This document shows, one piece after another, positions 36,338 through 47,990 of a stretch of 64,000 bases of DNA; within the stretch, counting starts at the first letter, position 1, and the number at the start of each line of letters is the position of its first letter. Made by a program: the position numbers and the translations under genes. The notes beneath the pieces are model-generated. The model saw only the letters and a list, made by a program, of their open reading frames with translations. It was not told the DNA's origin and made no database searches. Source of the stretch: Antitrichia curtipendula (taxonomy: Eukaryota > Streptophyta > Bryopsida > Hypnales > Leucodontaceae); the NCBI GenBank assembly GCA_951230915.1, contig OX579635.1, positions 30,814,001-30,878,000 on the forward strand. The letters run 5' to 3'.

Positions 36338-39266
36338 TTAGAAAAACATTCCCACCACCACTTGCAAGTGCTCCTCCAGATTGTTGCGAAGTTTGGACTT
36401 AAGGAATCCAACGCTGGAAAACAACCGTTCATCCTCTACAGATCCCAGAACATGTACCATTGCCATTTCAGCAAGCTTCAAGAACTCACCAAAATTCTGA
36501 GTCAAGTTGTTGCTGTCCAAGACACGCCAAACTTTGGTCAGAGGATTCACATCGTGTGGAGGGAGCATTGCACCACGAGAATTTGACTTCATGCAAGTTT
36601 TAAGCAAACCACGCTGTGACATGAGGGCATCACTGTCAATCAATGGATGGATCAATAGTTTCTTGTCGCCCTCTCCTACAATTTTGCCATGGCCATAAGT
36701 GTCCATGAAAGTCCGCAAATGTTTATGAAAGGCCTCCTCCGCATTTGACTGGTACCAATATTGCGGATATAAAATACCAAAAGCATTCATAATATGGTGA
36801 GCTGGGAAGCGAGCATCAAGTTCTTCAAGAAGCATTTTAGCTGCCTCTGCAAATTGAATGAACAAAAAATTAGTTCACATAATTTGGGACAACTAGTAGA
36901 GCTTACAAACAAGAATAGAAGAGAACAAGCATAAATAATTGAAATTGGAGCACAACTTACTTGTACATTCTGCCTTCATTCTCGAAAACAAATTCGCCCA
37001 CACTGCACGATCCACCGGCCCTCCCTTGTGTTCTGCATGGATTTGCTCACCGTGGCAGACGAACACCAGAACTGCAGAGTTGTCGTTCAAGTCTGTAATC
37101 CACTTGATGTGGATTTGCTGATGACTGCAGTCCAACAAATTGTTGAAGCTCCAGAACTCGTCAGAGCTGTATGACGTGCCTTTATCTTCATACATTCGGT
37201 AGAGGTCGCCCTAGCAAATTTTAACTGCGGCCACGAAGTCGCAGATATAGACGTCACGTTTCTGGGCAAAGTTGACAAGCGTATCAATGGCCTCCAGCAA
37301 AGGTAGAAGTGCACACATCCCAAGCATTGTGAATGGGTCCAATAGTAGCTGTAGACAAGCATGCATACAACAATTCAACGTTAAAAAAAATATAGAAACA
37401 AGTGAATTTCGGCCCCCCCCCCCAAAAGGACCCAATTATTATCTCTATAGACCACTGGTTGTGCCAATAACATGAAGAGTGCAAGGAAAACAAACCTCAG
37501 CCTTCACATTCTCGTGCAGATCAACGGTCATCTTATAAATCAAAGTTCGATACTCAGACATGAGGTGCCGCAAGGGCTTAATCAAACTAACCCACCGTGT
37601 TTGCACATTTCACAGCATTTTCAGTCCCTTTGTTTGGGTCAAGTCCGCTAGCTGCTTGAACTCAAAGTACTGCTTTGGACTTTTGCAAAAGTAACCATGA
37701 GTCACCTAGAAGAGTTTTTCAATATCCCCCAAAATACCCAAACTAGACAATGCCTTGAACGCTAGGTTGCAACAATGGGCAACGAAGTGGACACCAATGA
37801 GAAATGGGGCGTGTTTCTCTTTGATTTGGTGTGTGACACTTGATCGCATCCCCTGGAGTGTAGAGGCGCCATCGGCACCAAAACAGAGGAGCTTCTGTGC
37901 TATAGATTCGACATTCAACCCCCCACCAATATACAATTCCCCCACTATCAATTCCGTCAAGTTATCAGCATTGGGAGAACACTCAACTTGCTGCAAGGAA
38001 ATCAGAAGCGGGATCTGAACCCAGTCTTGCACAATGTAAGCGTGCACAAACAAAAACTATTGTTATCTACTGCGGTGACTTCATCAATAGTGACGGTCAT
38101 ATATCTTGTAGACTCTATGAGCCTCTTAGTCTCCTGAACAACTTGCTTGTACATGTAATCCGCCATGATCCACCCAGAGGTGTCGCACCAATGCGCAGAT
38201 GGAATGTCAGGGACATTCAACAATTTATACAACATTGCACGAGACTCAAACTCTAACATAGGACGACCATCAGAAAGAAGTTGGAATAAAGTGGCGAATT
38301 GGACCCTTTTTTCTGTGCTTCCAAAGTTGTATAGTGGTTCACTTGCTTCAGAATTGTGGTTGGAGGCTTGGCTACATACAGGCGCAGATTCCTCTGATGT
38401 TTGCACTGCGTGGCGATGTACTGTTCTCCGGCCTTGACTTTGTGTTGCGGCAAATCCTTCTTTGCCGTCTGCTTACCGTCGTGTTTAAACAAGGTGTCTG
38501 ATTTTAGAGCCATCACGCACGGCTTCCTATCAATGGCACTGCACACTTTGCACTTCACCATGTGCAAGATTCCATCAGTGGCCATGATCCCCTCCGCCCA
38601 AGGTAACTTTGCAGCCCAGACAGTCTGGAACTTGCGGTGACGATTGTAGCGCCTCTGTGCCTTTGATTGTGAACTGGAAGACTTGCTATGAATTGTGCCA
38701 CCTTTCTTCGAAGAGGGAGACTGGAAGTCAAAGTCGTCACTGGACCCTTCTGAATCGTCCGGAACTTCAAGCAAATTGGAGTTGTCACGTTCTTCGGAGT
38801 CATCTGAAATGGTAATGAGCGGCGACTTGGCGCTTAGGACCACCGTGTCCCCGGAACCAGAGGAAGAACCTGGAGTGCGTATCATGTCAAGAGAAACCGA
38901 TTTAGTTTGCAAGCTGCCAATTAGTCGTCCACCATTGTCGTCGCTTGGGTACTCCTCTTGTGAATTTGGCTCTGCTCTTGGTACATCGGGCATTGTTCCG
39001 TCAAAGACTAGCGCAAGAGGTTGCCCTGCACCCGCACCACGAGAAGATTGGAAGTACGATCTCATCGTCTTCTTCCTCGCTTCAACCTTCAACTCCTCAA
39101 TGGCCTTACCCTTGCGTTTCAATTCGTTACGCACCAAGTCCAGCGCCTCCTTTGCGGCCTTCTCAACTTTTTTTTCTGCAGATAGTGCAATTGAAGCAGC
39201 ACGCACTGCCTTTGCGACGGCATCCTGACCAAAATCTTCAATACTACCGGACTCTATGGAACACAA
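36338..39266 (-). pseudogene. Decayed hAT-family transposase
   Basis: Read right to left. First block 39266-38330: acidic and serine-rich, then a zinc-finger-like stretch (HMVKCKVCSAIDRK with a later H..H pattern). A frame change near 38330 leads to VQFATLFQLLSDGRPMLEFE and YMTVTIDEVTAVDN. Another frame change near 38060 leads to VHAYIVQDWVQIPLL and KLLCFGADGASTLQGMRSS, the catalytic region. Stops follow LGDIEKLF and GLKML. Further blocks are LPLLEAIDTLVNFAQKRDVY and, at 36865-36338, LGSVEDERLFSSVGFLKSKL, the hAT dimerisation domain. It resembles the ZNF862-like clade of hAT proteins. At least two frameshifts and three stops make it inactive. Some breaks may be short introns. Confidence 0.85.
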
Positions 39267-39427
39267 TTGTTAGCCAACATAACAAATTTTGGGTGTGCAC
39301 ACGGAAAAGCAAATGTGGAGCGCACTCAATGCAGAGACCGCAGAGACAAAGAAAGGTGGCGCAATTTGTAGACCCAGATAAAAAACATGGAGGATGCTCA
39401 TGAGCCAGATAAGTTCCCAAAACGAAT

Positions 39428-40223
39428 CTCGGGGAGGTCACTTCCCCTTATGTTTTGTAACCACGTGCGTTAACCACCTATTTGTTTGGAGGCTATTTAC
39501 TTAGTAATCATGATTTTAAAGGACCCTTGTAGTAGAAAAAAAGCTACTTGGTCTTAATTTTAAGCACCCTATAGGTAATTATAAATGAAAATCTAACTTA
39601 ATTTTTGGCATGGTATAGTATTTATAAACTTTAGGAATTTTGTTTTGTTTGATAATGAAGATTTTTTACAATTAGAAAATTAGTAAACTATGGTTATATT
39701 CATGAAATTCACATTGCAATAAAACACTCAATTTTAGGAATTTTCCATAATTTCAAATTGGAATAGAAACTAGACTTGGTTTGCTTCATTTTATTAGTTG
39801 GATTCAAATTCAAAAGAGACCATTTTCATGGCTAAATTTGAGATTCAAAACAAGGAGCTAGGAGGTACCAAAATACACTAAGAAAGCATCTTTGATGATT
39901 CATTTTCAACACATCTTCTTGTATAAAGCGTTAAATAGTTAAAACATAATATTTTTCATTCATTCTTTAGAAGGACTAAGGATTATACTCATTCTAAATT
40001 TTTTTTTTTTTTTTTGTGATTTTATTCACACTAATTTATATCTATTTTTTTTTTAAATCAAAAGATTTTTCAATACCCTATTTTATATATAATGATGTTT
40101 TAAGAATTAAATCCAGGCTAAAATAGATCTACATCATTTATAAATTTTTGCTCCAATGAATAAAATTCACCCTATAGTTTAACTCACGTGGTTTTCTACT
40201 TTTCGCAAAGTGACCTCCCCGAG
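39428..40223. mobile_element. hAT-type MITE (796 bp) with perfect 8-bp target duplication AAACGAAT
   Basis: Ends are CTCGGGGAGGTCACTT at 39428 and AAGTGACCTCCCCGAG ending at 40223, perfect 16-base inverted repeats. Weaker pairing runs inward through AACCACGTGCGTTAA / TTAACTCACGTGGTT. Flanks AAACGAAT at 39420-39427 and at 40224-40231 are identical. The element is AT-rich inside while its flanks are GC-rich, so it interrupted an older GC-rich unit, probably the 5' part of the hAT element. Confidence 0.9.
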
Positions 40224-40231
40224 AAACGAAT

Positions 40232-40790
40232 TTAATCTACATGGGGCAACCACAACGTGCATGAAGGCGCAGGGGCGCCATTTCCATAAATCCCAACCAC
40301 TAAGAACAACAATTAACGAGCAGGACTGAAATTACAAGAGGTGGAGAGGAACTTCCCTAATGACCATCATACGAGAGAACCCTGGCGACATGAATACCTC
40401 CCTGGCGAACGGTGGAAAACAAGGAACGATGATGGCGAAAACATCTATGACAATCGCACGTTGCTGGCAATGATCAGTTCACTCCGCGGCGCAAAGAGTG
40501 GCAACATAGGGATTGAAAGCATCGGTGGTGGAGCGCAAATACGCAGACGGAGTGGCGATGAAGAGGCAGTCGTGGGCGCCAGGCCGCAGAAGTGCGGGCG
40601 ATGAAACCCTACCTCCGCGACCTGATAGGTGCCGACTTGGCACTAGGGGGTCACGCTCAGCCGCCAACGTGGCAAACAAGGGCGTTCCAGCGTTTCTAGT
40701 TTTGTATACTGAGTTTGCCAGGGTTCCCTCAGTAGTGCAATCTGGCATCAGAAGGCCAAAAAAAAAGCCCTGATTGTCATATCTCAATTA
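40232..40790. other. GC-rich stretch upstream of the hAT transposase
   Basis: Continuous with the hAT-side DNA once the 796-bp insertion is removed. Open frames of up to 102 codons on both strands have no recognised motif. It may be the 5' region of the hAT element; a CCCTG at about 40770-40774 could be its end, but no matching CAGGG left end with a target duplication was found. Confidence 0.4.
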
Positions 40791-40914
40791 AAGTGTGAGA
40801 TTTATACAACATGAGTATTTCTCAATAAAGAAACTAATACTTGGAATAGGAATCTTAAAAAAAATAAAAAATAAAAAATAAAAAAGTTTGTGAAAGTCCT
40901 AGGAAAAAAATTTG

Positions 40915-41157
40915 ACAAGTTCTCAATCATAGTTTGGGTTTCCATTTTTGCTCGACCCAAACTATGGTCGAGAGTCCGTCAACATGTAATTAATTTTTTG
41001 CTAGAAATGTCAATTTGGAGGGCGACGGACTCTCAATTGTGTCGTCTAGTGTGAAGGGTTGAGAGGCCAAAATTTCAAGAATTCATAGATTCTTGCAATT
41101 TGATTGCTAGAAATCGACGGCCTCTCAATCCTCTGCTGTAGTAGTGTGAAGTGACCC
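40915..41157. mobile_element. MITE related to 32345-32501 (reverse orientation)
   Basis: The right end TAGTGTGAAGTGACCC closes at 41157 and is followed by TTA. The order CCTCTCAA, CGACGG, GACTCTCAA and CATAGTTTGGG mirrors the copy at 32345. Two inner hairpins are visible (CATAGTTTGGGT...ACCCAAACTATG). The left edge is unclear. Confidence 0.5.
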
Positions 41158-41475
41158 TTAGAATACTTTAGTTCTACTTCAATCATCCTTTTGTTTCTAC
41201 CTTAGTGACATTTAGACCTATAACTCTTCAAAAGCAATGATGTTTTTGAATCCAAAAAGGCTTTGGGCTTTAGGGATTAACTTCAAGGTCAATCTTGTGC
41301 CAAAATTATCCACTTCTACTTTAATATGCTTCGTCAATTTTCTAAAGTGCTTTTAGAAAATTGATGAAGTACATTGTTGAATGTACAAGGAAGTTACCTA
41401 GTTGAAAATGCTCATGGATTCTTCTAGGTATCTTTGAAAAAATAAAAAGTACCAAAGTCTAATTTTTTTCCTTTG

Positions 41476-42444
41476 TTAACCCCTCACCGCCGAAGCTCTA
41501 ACCATGTCAAAAAACAACCTTGCTTTTCAAGTGTTATAAATCTAAATGTGAGTAAGGTATAAAAATCTCAACCGTACAATATTATAGTGTGCATGTTGTA
41601 GATGGTGTAAGTAAAATTTGGGGTCATTTGACCATATAGATTGAAAGATTATAATGTTTTAGTGTTGAAAAAAGATGCTGAAATTTTCCTAAAAACACAT
41701 TTCGAGGTGGAATTCGATTTCTAAACCTACTCAAATGAAAAAACTTTAAACTACAAGGTGATTCTAAACCAAAAGACAAACACTTTGGTGGAAAAAACAC
41801 ACATTTAATTGACTCATTGCATTTGCAAAGTTGTTTTGAAATGTCAAAAAACAGTGAAAAAAGTAGCAAAAAAACACATCTACAACTGAACCTACCTCTG
41901 CTAAAATGCTTCTCAGTCAATCATATCTTCTTGGATTGATATGAAATTTTTACCACAAGAACTAGACTAGTATGTGAAACTTTTCCAACAAAAATTATTG
42001 AAAAAAACTCCTTTATGAAGAATTTATAAGCCACCAAAGTTCACTATAATGCAAAAATGTCTAGATTTTGAACTTCGAATTGCTCCCAAGCATTCAAAAC
42101 AACTTGGGTTGACATGAAAATTTAACCACAATAACTAGACTTAAAGGAAAACATAACACAACAAATTTGATTGAAAACGAACATTGGATGAAGGAGATAC
42201 AAGCCCCCGAAGTTGCAACCTTCAAATGCAGTTTGGTGAATTCAAATTGAACCTATGAACTTCGATTGGCTTTCAAGAAATCAATAAAGCTCGCATTGAT
42301 CTGAAAATTTTGCCACATAAACTAGAAGAGAGAGCGCAACTTTACCAACAAGTTTTATTGAGTTTGGACATTGGATGCAAAAGTTACAGCACTTTGAATT
42401 TTCTGTGAGGACACTTTTCGTCCCCTCCGGCGATGAGGGGTTAA
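41476..42444. mobile_element. TTAA-bounded element (969 bp) with three inner tandem units
   Basis: Left end TTAACCCCTCACCGCCGAAG; complement of right end TTAACCCCTCATCGCCGGAG; TTAA intact on both sides. Inside, a unit of about 170-185 bp is repeated three times in decayed form; its markers are TTGATATGAAATTTTTACCA (about 41935), TTGACATGAAAATTTAACCA (about 42111) and TTGATCTGAAAATTTTGCCA (about 42296), each followed by ACTAGA. No protein is encoded. Confidence 0.75.
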
Positions 42445-44260
42445 ACAATTCACCAGGTATAGAAAAATTTACTACATTGAACATGTATAATAAAAAAAAT
42501 TGAGTTCATATTTTACCATGTTAAATAGTTTATACCTATCATATCCAAACTTAAAAACAAAAAATAGATGTTTTAGTTTTGATGAATTTTTTTAATTATG
42601 TGTTTCTAGATTCATTTTTAAAAAATCTAGATGATTTTTGCAAATTTGGATGATTTCTAAAAGTCAATTCTAGTTAACATCTAATTTTTTAACTTCTAAA
42701 GTTCTAGGACCTTTTTAAAATAAAAAATCACTCAAAACTTTCATTTCTATTGCAAAGAGCAAAAATAAATAAAAATTATTTTAAGAAAACATTTAACCAT
42801 AGGATCTTGCACTAGACTAGTATAAAAATGTTTAGAAGGGGTTTAAAAAACTTTAATGACATAGATTGCAAGATACTAGAGTTTCAAGTGAAGAAAATTG
42901 TTCTTTTTGCACTTTGCATGACTAGATTACAAGACTTTGAATTCCATTAACTTAAAAATTTTGCATTAACAAATTTTGAATTTGCAATTCTTTATGTTGA
43001 AGAATTGAGCTGAGAGTCTAAGAAAAAAATTCAAAAGAAGACCTTGATTTTTCCTTCTTTAAAAAATTGTTAAATTAAAGTAGGTACAAGATAGAAAGAA
43101 AAACTATATTGGTGATAGCTCCCATATGGAATTGAAAAACACTATTGTAATACCAACACCAAGATTGTTTTAGCAAGCAAATTGAACTTTGTAGAACTAT
43201 TTTTTTGAAATTGCAAAGTTTGACTTAGAAAACAAATCTAATATATTATTTATATTATTTCTCAAGAAGATGCAATGATTGCCCACAAAACAAGAAGCTC
43301 TATGATTTCTAAGTAGACAAAAATATAACCTATGTGAAATACATTAAAAAAATACATTCAAGTCTTTTTTGTTTTTTTGCCAAGCTAATTGCCATTTTGA
43401 ACTTAGGGTGGTATAACTCTTGCTCCCGGGCACTGATGAAATTCAAAAAATCAAGTCAGAAATCGAGGTCACATGAGCCTATCCAAATCACAACTTGTGT
43501 CTTTTCAGGAGATTTTAGGACATTGGGGATTAATTCAAACTTCAATAGAACTGAAAATGTTAATATTTTAATAAGCATGTTTAGGTTTGCCTAAAACCTT
43601 AGATAATAAAGGTTGAAAAAGACATGGGTTTTGAAACATATTGGAAATATCAATTGTAGGGACTTCTAGTGTTAGGAATTTTATCTTCAAAATTTTGAGG
43701 TAGTGTAACTTGTGATTTATGTAGACTAATGGCTTTAATTATATCCAAGAATATGCAATTTGTAGATGAAACATCATTCAACCATCTAGAATTATGTAAG
43801 TGCATACAAATGTGCTATATCAACCTATTTAAAAAAAATGAATGAATTATGTTCAAAATTAGAGAATATTTCATAAAATATTTTTCCTCATCACAATTGT
43901 CCAAATATTGCCATAAATATATCCTTGGATGTGACCTAAGAGAGATTGGTAGGAGGGGAGAATGTAAATATGGAGCTTTAGGCAACAAATTATAGCATGA
44001 AGAGAATATAGGGATGAGGTCTTCATTTTTGCCTTAGATTTTTGTAAGTTTTATTTATTTTTCATTCCTATATGAACTATATCAAAACACTTGCAAGAAA
44101 CCATATGAAGTTTTAAGTAACCACAAGCTAATAGCATCATTGAGCAATTGTCAAACTTGTTTACTTTAACATATATATTTGCTTCAATCATTTTGTGTAG
44201 CGTATATTTTGCAGTATCATCCTGAAAACATTGCCAAACCATCTACTGGGCACCATCTCT
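42445..44260. other. Intergenic, nothing recognised
   Basis: AT-rich sequence with no convincing exon, terminal repeat pair or RNA gene. Confidence 0.5.
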
Positions 44261-44702
44261 CATTATAAAAAACCTGCATTTTAGGTGACAAACTCAGATT
44301 TTTTTAAACAGTTTTTAGATGAGATCCAATTCAACAACCCATGTTTTTATGTCAACAAAAACGTTCAATGTAACATCAATGTTGACATAAAAACATGGGT
44401 TGTTGCATTAGATGTCATCTAAAATCCATTTAACCCTTAAAGACGAGGAGGTGACCTTGGAAATCATCCCTTTTCATTATTGTGTGAATCATTGACTTAA
44501 TAAATAGCAAAAGCACTCACTGGAAGTCAAATTACAATAGAAGACCTCCCCTATTCACAACAAAATTCTAAGGATGAATAGTTGCACTTCTGTCCTACTA
44601 CAATGAATCCTTGTCATCCATCAGACGGTTGGCATCGGTGCCGACATTTAAGGATTAAAATTTTTTGGGGCTCGTCACCTAAAATGTGGATTTTTTATAG
44701 TG
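44261..44702. mobile_element. Foldback CACTA-type MITE interrupted by a TTAA element
   Basis: Left end CATTATAAAAAACCTGCATT; complement of right end CACTATAAAAAATCCACATT. When 44430-44654 is set aside, the rest (about 217 bp) is one nearly complete palindrome: its arms share CAACAACCCATGTTTTTATG and TTTTAGATGA. The right end matches the end of the large CACTA element at 53005 in 21 of 25 positions, so it is probably a derivative of that family. The flanks TCT and TTT are only partly alike. Confidence 0.8.
44430..44658. mobile_element. TTAA-bounded MITE (229 bp) nested in the foldback MITE
   Basis: Left TTAACCCTTAAAGACGAGG; complement of right TTAATCCTTAAATGTCGGC; TTAA on both sides. The opposite arm of the surrounding palindrome has a single TTAA at the same place, which shows the uninterrupted target. 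Confidence 0.75.
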
Positions 44703-45970
44703 TTTTTTTTGGCATTTATCCTTACAAGTCTTGAAAACACATATTTCGGCACAACATTTTATTTTTTAATGTATTTGACACTCAATTTGACATAAAAGGT
44801 TTATAAATTGAAGTATCTAAGTGACAAAAATTTGTCCTTACACAAAACTAGATCCATTGACACGAGGTACTTCCAATTGGGATCATTATTGTGCCTCCCA
44901 CATGTCTAAAATGCTTCAAAATGATTATGGATAATTAGAGTTGTATTTGAGCATAACGAGATTATGATCATAATATGATATCCAAATGAAAGATTATAGC
45001 TTGAATTATAGTTCCAGTAGTTAGCATGATATTAATTTAGTAAAGTAACACATACTAATAAGGAATTTTTTGTTAAAATGGTGATATTTTATATGCCATT
45101 TTTAGATCGTGTGGTCTACATCACAAAAGTGCCATCTAGGAGTGGTATAGATGTTAGACATCTGGGACTGATATAGATTTCATACATCTAGGATTAGTAT
45201 AGATTTTAAACATATAGGGTTAATATAGATTTCAGACCATGCGGTCTAAACTATAGAAGTGCCAAAGTTGTGGAATGATTGCCACTTAATGAAATTCTCC
45301 ATTAAAACAAATTAGTGCATGTTGAAATATTCTTATATGTTACCCATTTCTACAAAAATTAAATTTTATGGTGACCTTAATTTTCTCCGTGATGCTATTT
45401 TTCCCTCATTATTAATGTAGGAGCATTCAAATGTGCTAGGCCCCTAAAAGTGCCACTCAATGAGATGCTCACATTATGTACATCTCCTAAATCAATATGT
45501 ACCTATTCTTGAAGAAACGGTTTTAAAATATATACCCAAAAACTTTTGAATCTTTGTAACTTTGGCATACGGTATTCAAATGATGCATTCTTTGGTGCAT
45601 TTGAAGTCTTGTGTTACTTGCCAATGAATTTAAAAAATTTTTTACCAATCTAATAATAAAAATAGTCTACAATAGAAAAAAAATGGTGGTTCTGGATGTC
45701 TCTACCTTTGGAGAAATCAATGTAATGACCGTAAGGTAAACTAGCATATGATAATCAAAAGGCCCATGACAAACACCTAGGGAATGATCTATTACACTTG
45801 CATCAATCCATGACAGACTTTTTTCAATAAATGAGATTTGGGCTACATTGGGTTGATTTAGTGTCCACAATCAATGTCTTGGATGATGGTGATGGAGTAA
45901 TTAGTGAGTGTTGAATAGGAACTTCCACCTTCTCAGTGTAATTTGTCATAGGAAGTGGTTTTTTAGGCCA
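44703..45970. other. Intergenic with a small tandem array
   Basis: No gene recognised. It contains the 4 x 26 bp array at 45133-45236. Minus-strand open frames near 45667-46006 have no recognised motif. Confidence 0.5.
45133..45236. repeat. Four tandem 26-bp units flanked by direct repeats
   Basis: Four units of exactly 26 bases, each beginning CAT and containing a core close to TATAGAT (45133, 45159, 45185, 45211). A related word pair, GTGTGGTCTA..AAAAGTGCC before and GCGGTCTAAA..GAAGTGCC after, flanks the array in direct orientation. Confidence 0.85.
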
Positions 45971-45974
45971 TCCT

Positions 45975-46755
45975 ATTGTGACCATGTTGGAAAATATAAT
46001 TGTCATTGTTTTAGGGGATTAAGATGACCATTATAGATATACTTTTTGTTGGTTTAGGGGTAGTCCAAAGACTCTTTAATTAGTGCCAATTGGGCAGCAC
46101 ACTTCAAAATTTATAACAAATTCATACTTTAAAAAATAAAAATTCAATTGCTCTCCTCTATTCTCACATTTGTCTTTACGAAGAAAAAAAATTCAAAATT
46201 TTTCAACAATGCCAACATGGCAAACTAGTCACTATGCTTGTCATAGATTGATCTACTTTAATTTGCCTATCCATCTCCCCCCCCCCCCCCCTTTTTTTTT
46301 TTCATTTTTGGACATGTACTTCTCTTTATCTGGAGGCAGGTCATAAAGAAGGCACAACGTTAATTGTGACCATGTTGGAAAATATAATTGTCATTGTTTT
46401 AGGGGATTAAGATGACCATTATAGATATACTTTTTGTTGGTTTAGGGGTAGTCCAAAGACTCTTTAATTAGTGCCAATTGGGCAGCACACTTCAAAATTT
46501 ATAACAAATTCATACTTTAAAAAATAAAAATTCAATTGCTCTCCTCTATTCTCACATTTGTCTTTACGAAGAAAAAAAATTCAAAATTTTTCAACAATGC
46601 CAACATGGCAAACTAGTCACTATGCTTGTCATAGATTGATCTACTTTAATTTGCCTATCCATCTCCCCCCCCCCCCCCCCTTTTTTTTTTTTCATTTTTG
46701 GACATGTACTTCTCTTTATCTGGAGGCAGGTCATAAAGAAGGCACAACGTTAATT
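45975..46755. repeat. Tandem duplication, two copies of about 388-390 bp
   Basis: Copy 1 about 45975-46362, copy 2 about 46363-46755. The copies look identical except in one mononucleotide run, C15 T11 in copy 1 and C16 T12 in copy 2. The junction shares ATT with both outer edges, a microhomology. It is either very recent or an assembly error. Confidence 0.9.
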
Positions 46756-47025
46756 TGTTTAACTTCCCCTAATCAAAGATAAATGTAAAAAATTACCTCT
46801 ATTTTGTGGTTCCTTAAGTCTCTTACGTTCTTCACCTCCTCTTCACTACTTTGAGGCTTGTGAATCCAACGATGAATTCAAAATTTCCAAATTTTATCAT
46901 GGGTGACAAACAAACAAAATTCCCCAGGGACTCCCCCAACCAAATCTAGCCACAAGATTTTTTGAAAATGATTATTTTATTATTCCGAGCCATCCCCCAC
47001 CACAGAAATCCCAAGCCCCGCGCTT

Positions 47026-47160
47026 ATTGGACGGTTGGACCAAGGACCCATCACCCCAACGAGCCCCGCCAGCATACCTTTCGCCACGACGTCTCTGGTC
47101 CGTTCATCTCCCGCGCATTCTCATTGGTCCACCCAACATGATCCCCTCCACGTCAGCCCC
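47026..47160 (+). promoter_or_regulatory. Probable promoter elements of the B-box gene
   Basis: ATTGG (inverted CCAAT) at 47026 and 47123, GACGTC at 47088-47093 and CACGTCA at 47149-47155, followed by a run of C near 47157-47172. ACGT-core boxes are the kind bound by HY5-type bZIP factors, which act in light signalling with B-box proteins. A CT-rich tract at 47491-47528 lies further down and probably marks the transcribed leader. Functional assignment is inference from motif type and position. Confidence 0.45.
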
Positions 47161-47990
47161 CCCCCCCCCCCCGCTCTCCTGGCTCCTCACCCGCATTATT
47201 TCGGCCAGTCTTCCTGCGTGCCTGCCTGCCTGCGTCGGCCGATTTGGGTTTCCTCTCAATGTCATTGAATCCTCGCTGGATTCAGTTTCCGCTCCGGTTT
47301 TCCAGGAATTTGATTTGATTTGATTTTGGGTTTTGGGGGTGTTTATTTTGAGTCATTTGGGAGCCATTTGGGCTCTGTTTGGGACCTTTTGACTGCAAGT
47401 ACTTGTGGTTGTGGTTACTCTGACTCTCACAGCGCAAGCTCCATCGTCTTCAGATATTCATCACAGATCTTTTGGTTTCGGATAGTCGAATGATCTCTCT
47501 CTCTTTTTCTCCTTTCTCTCTCTCTTTGAGTCTTGACGTTGGAGTCCTTGGAATGTTGTCGTTCGAGTTGAATCTCTCGTGGCGATGAGATGTGTTGTGT
47601 TGTATTGAGGGTTTGGAGGATGTAGTTTTTGCTTAGGGTTTCATGGGGAGAGTGGGTTGGGTTTGCCTGGGGAGTGGGTTAGATTTCTAGTGTAAGGCGT
47701 CTTTCTTCTTCGTCCGGTATGGCCTTGTGTTGCTTGTTTCGGTGAGATGAGTAATCGTAGTAGCGACCATTGCTTGGTTTTTATGATTGTTTGAGGATTA
47801 CAGTCTTGAGAGGTTTGGATTAATTGGTGGGTGGGTGGAGAACACGTTTTTAGAGGTGTGAATTTGGCTGTTTGGATGTGGAGTTGTCTTGGATAATGAT
47901 TGTGAGCTAGGTAGGGGGTGTTAGGAAGAGAGGGGAGGGTGTGAAGAAGAAGAAGGCTTGGGTGGTGGTGAATTAAGGGCGTCCTCGAAG

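Noticed and set aside
38695..39403. Plus-strand open frames of 152-177 codons
   Set aside because: Antisense to the hAT transposase N-terminal part, with low-complexity Ser/Pro/Glu content.
34031..40774. CAGGG at 34031 and CCCTG at 40774 as ends of the hAT element
   Set aside because: The sequence next to them does not pair and the 8 flanking bases differ.
44258..44705. 3-bp target duplication of the foldback MITE
   Set aside because: Flanks are TCT and TTT, only two of three match, so it is not claimed as proven.
45133..45236. CRISPR-like array of 26-bp units
   Set aside because: The units are adjacent with no spacers, few in number, and in a plant nuclear context.
46558..47323. Open frames with Pro/Phe runs
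   Set aside because: They are produced by C- and T-runs in the duplication and by the C-run in the BBX promoter.
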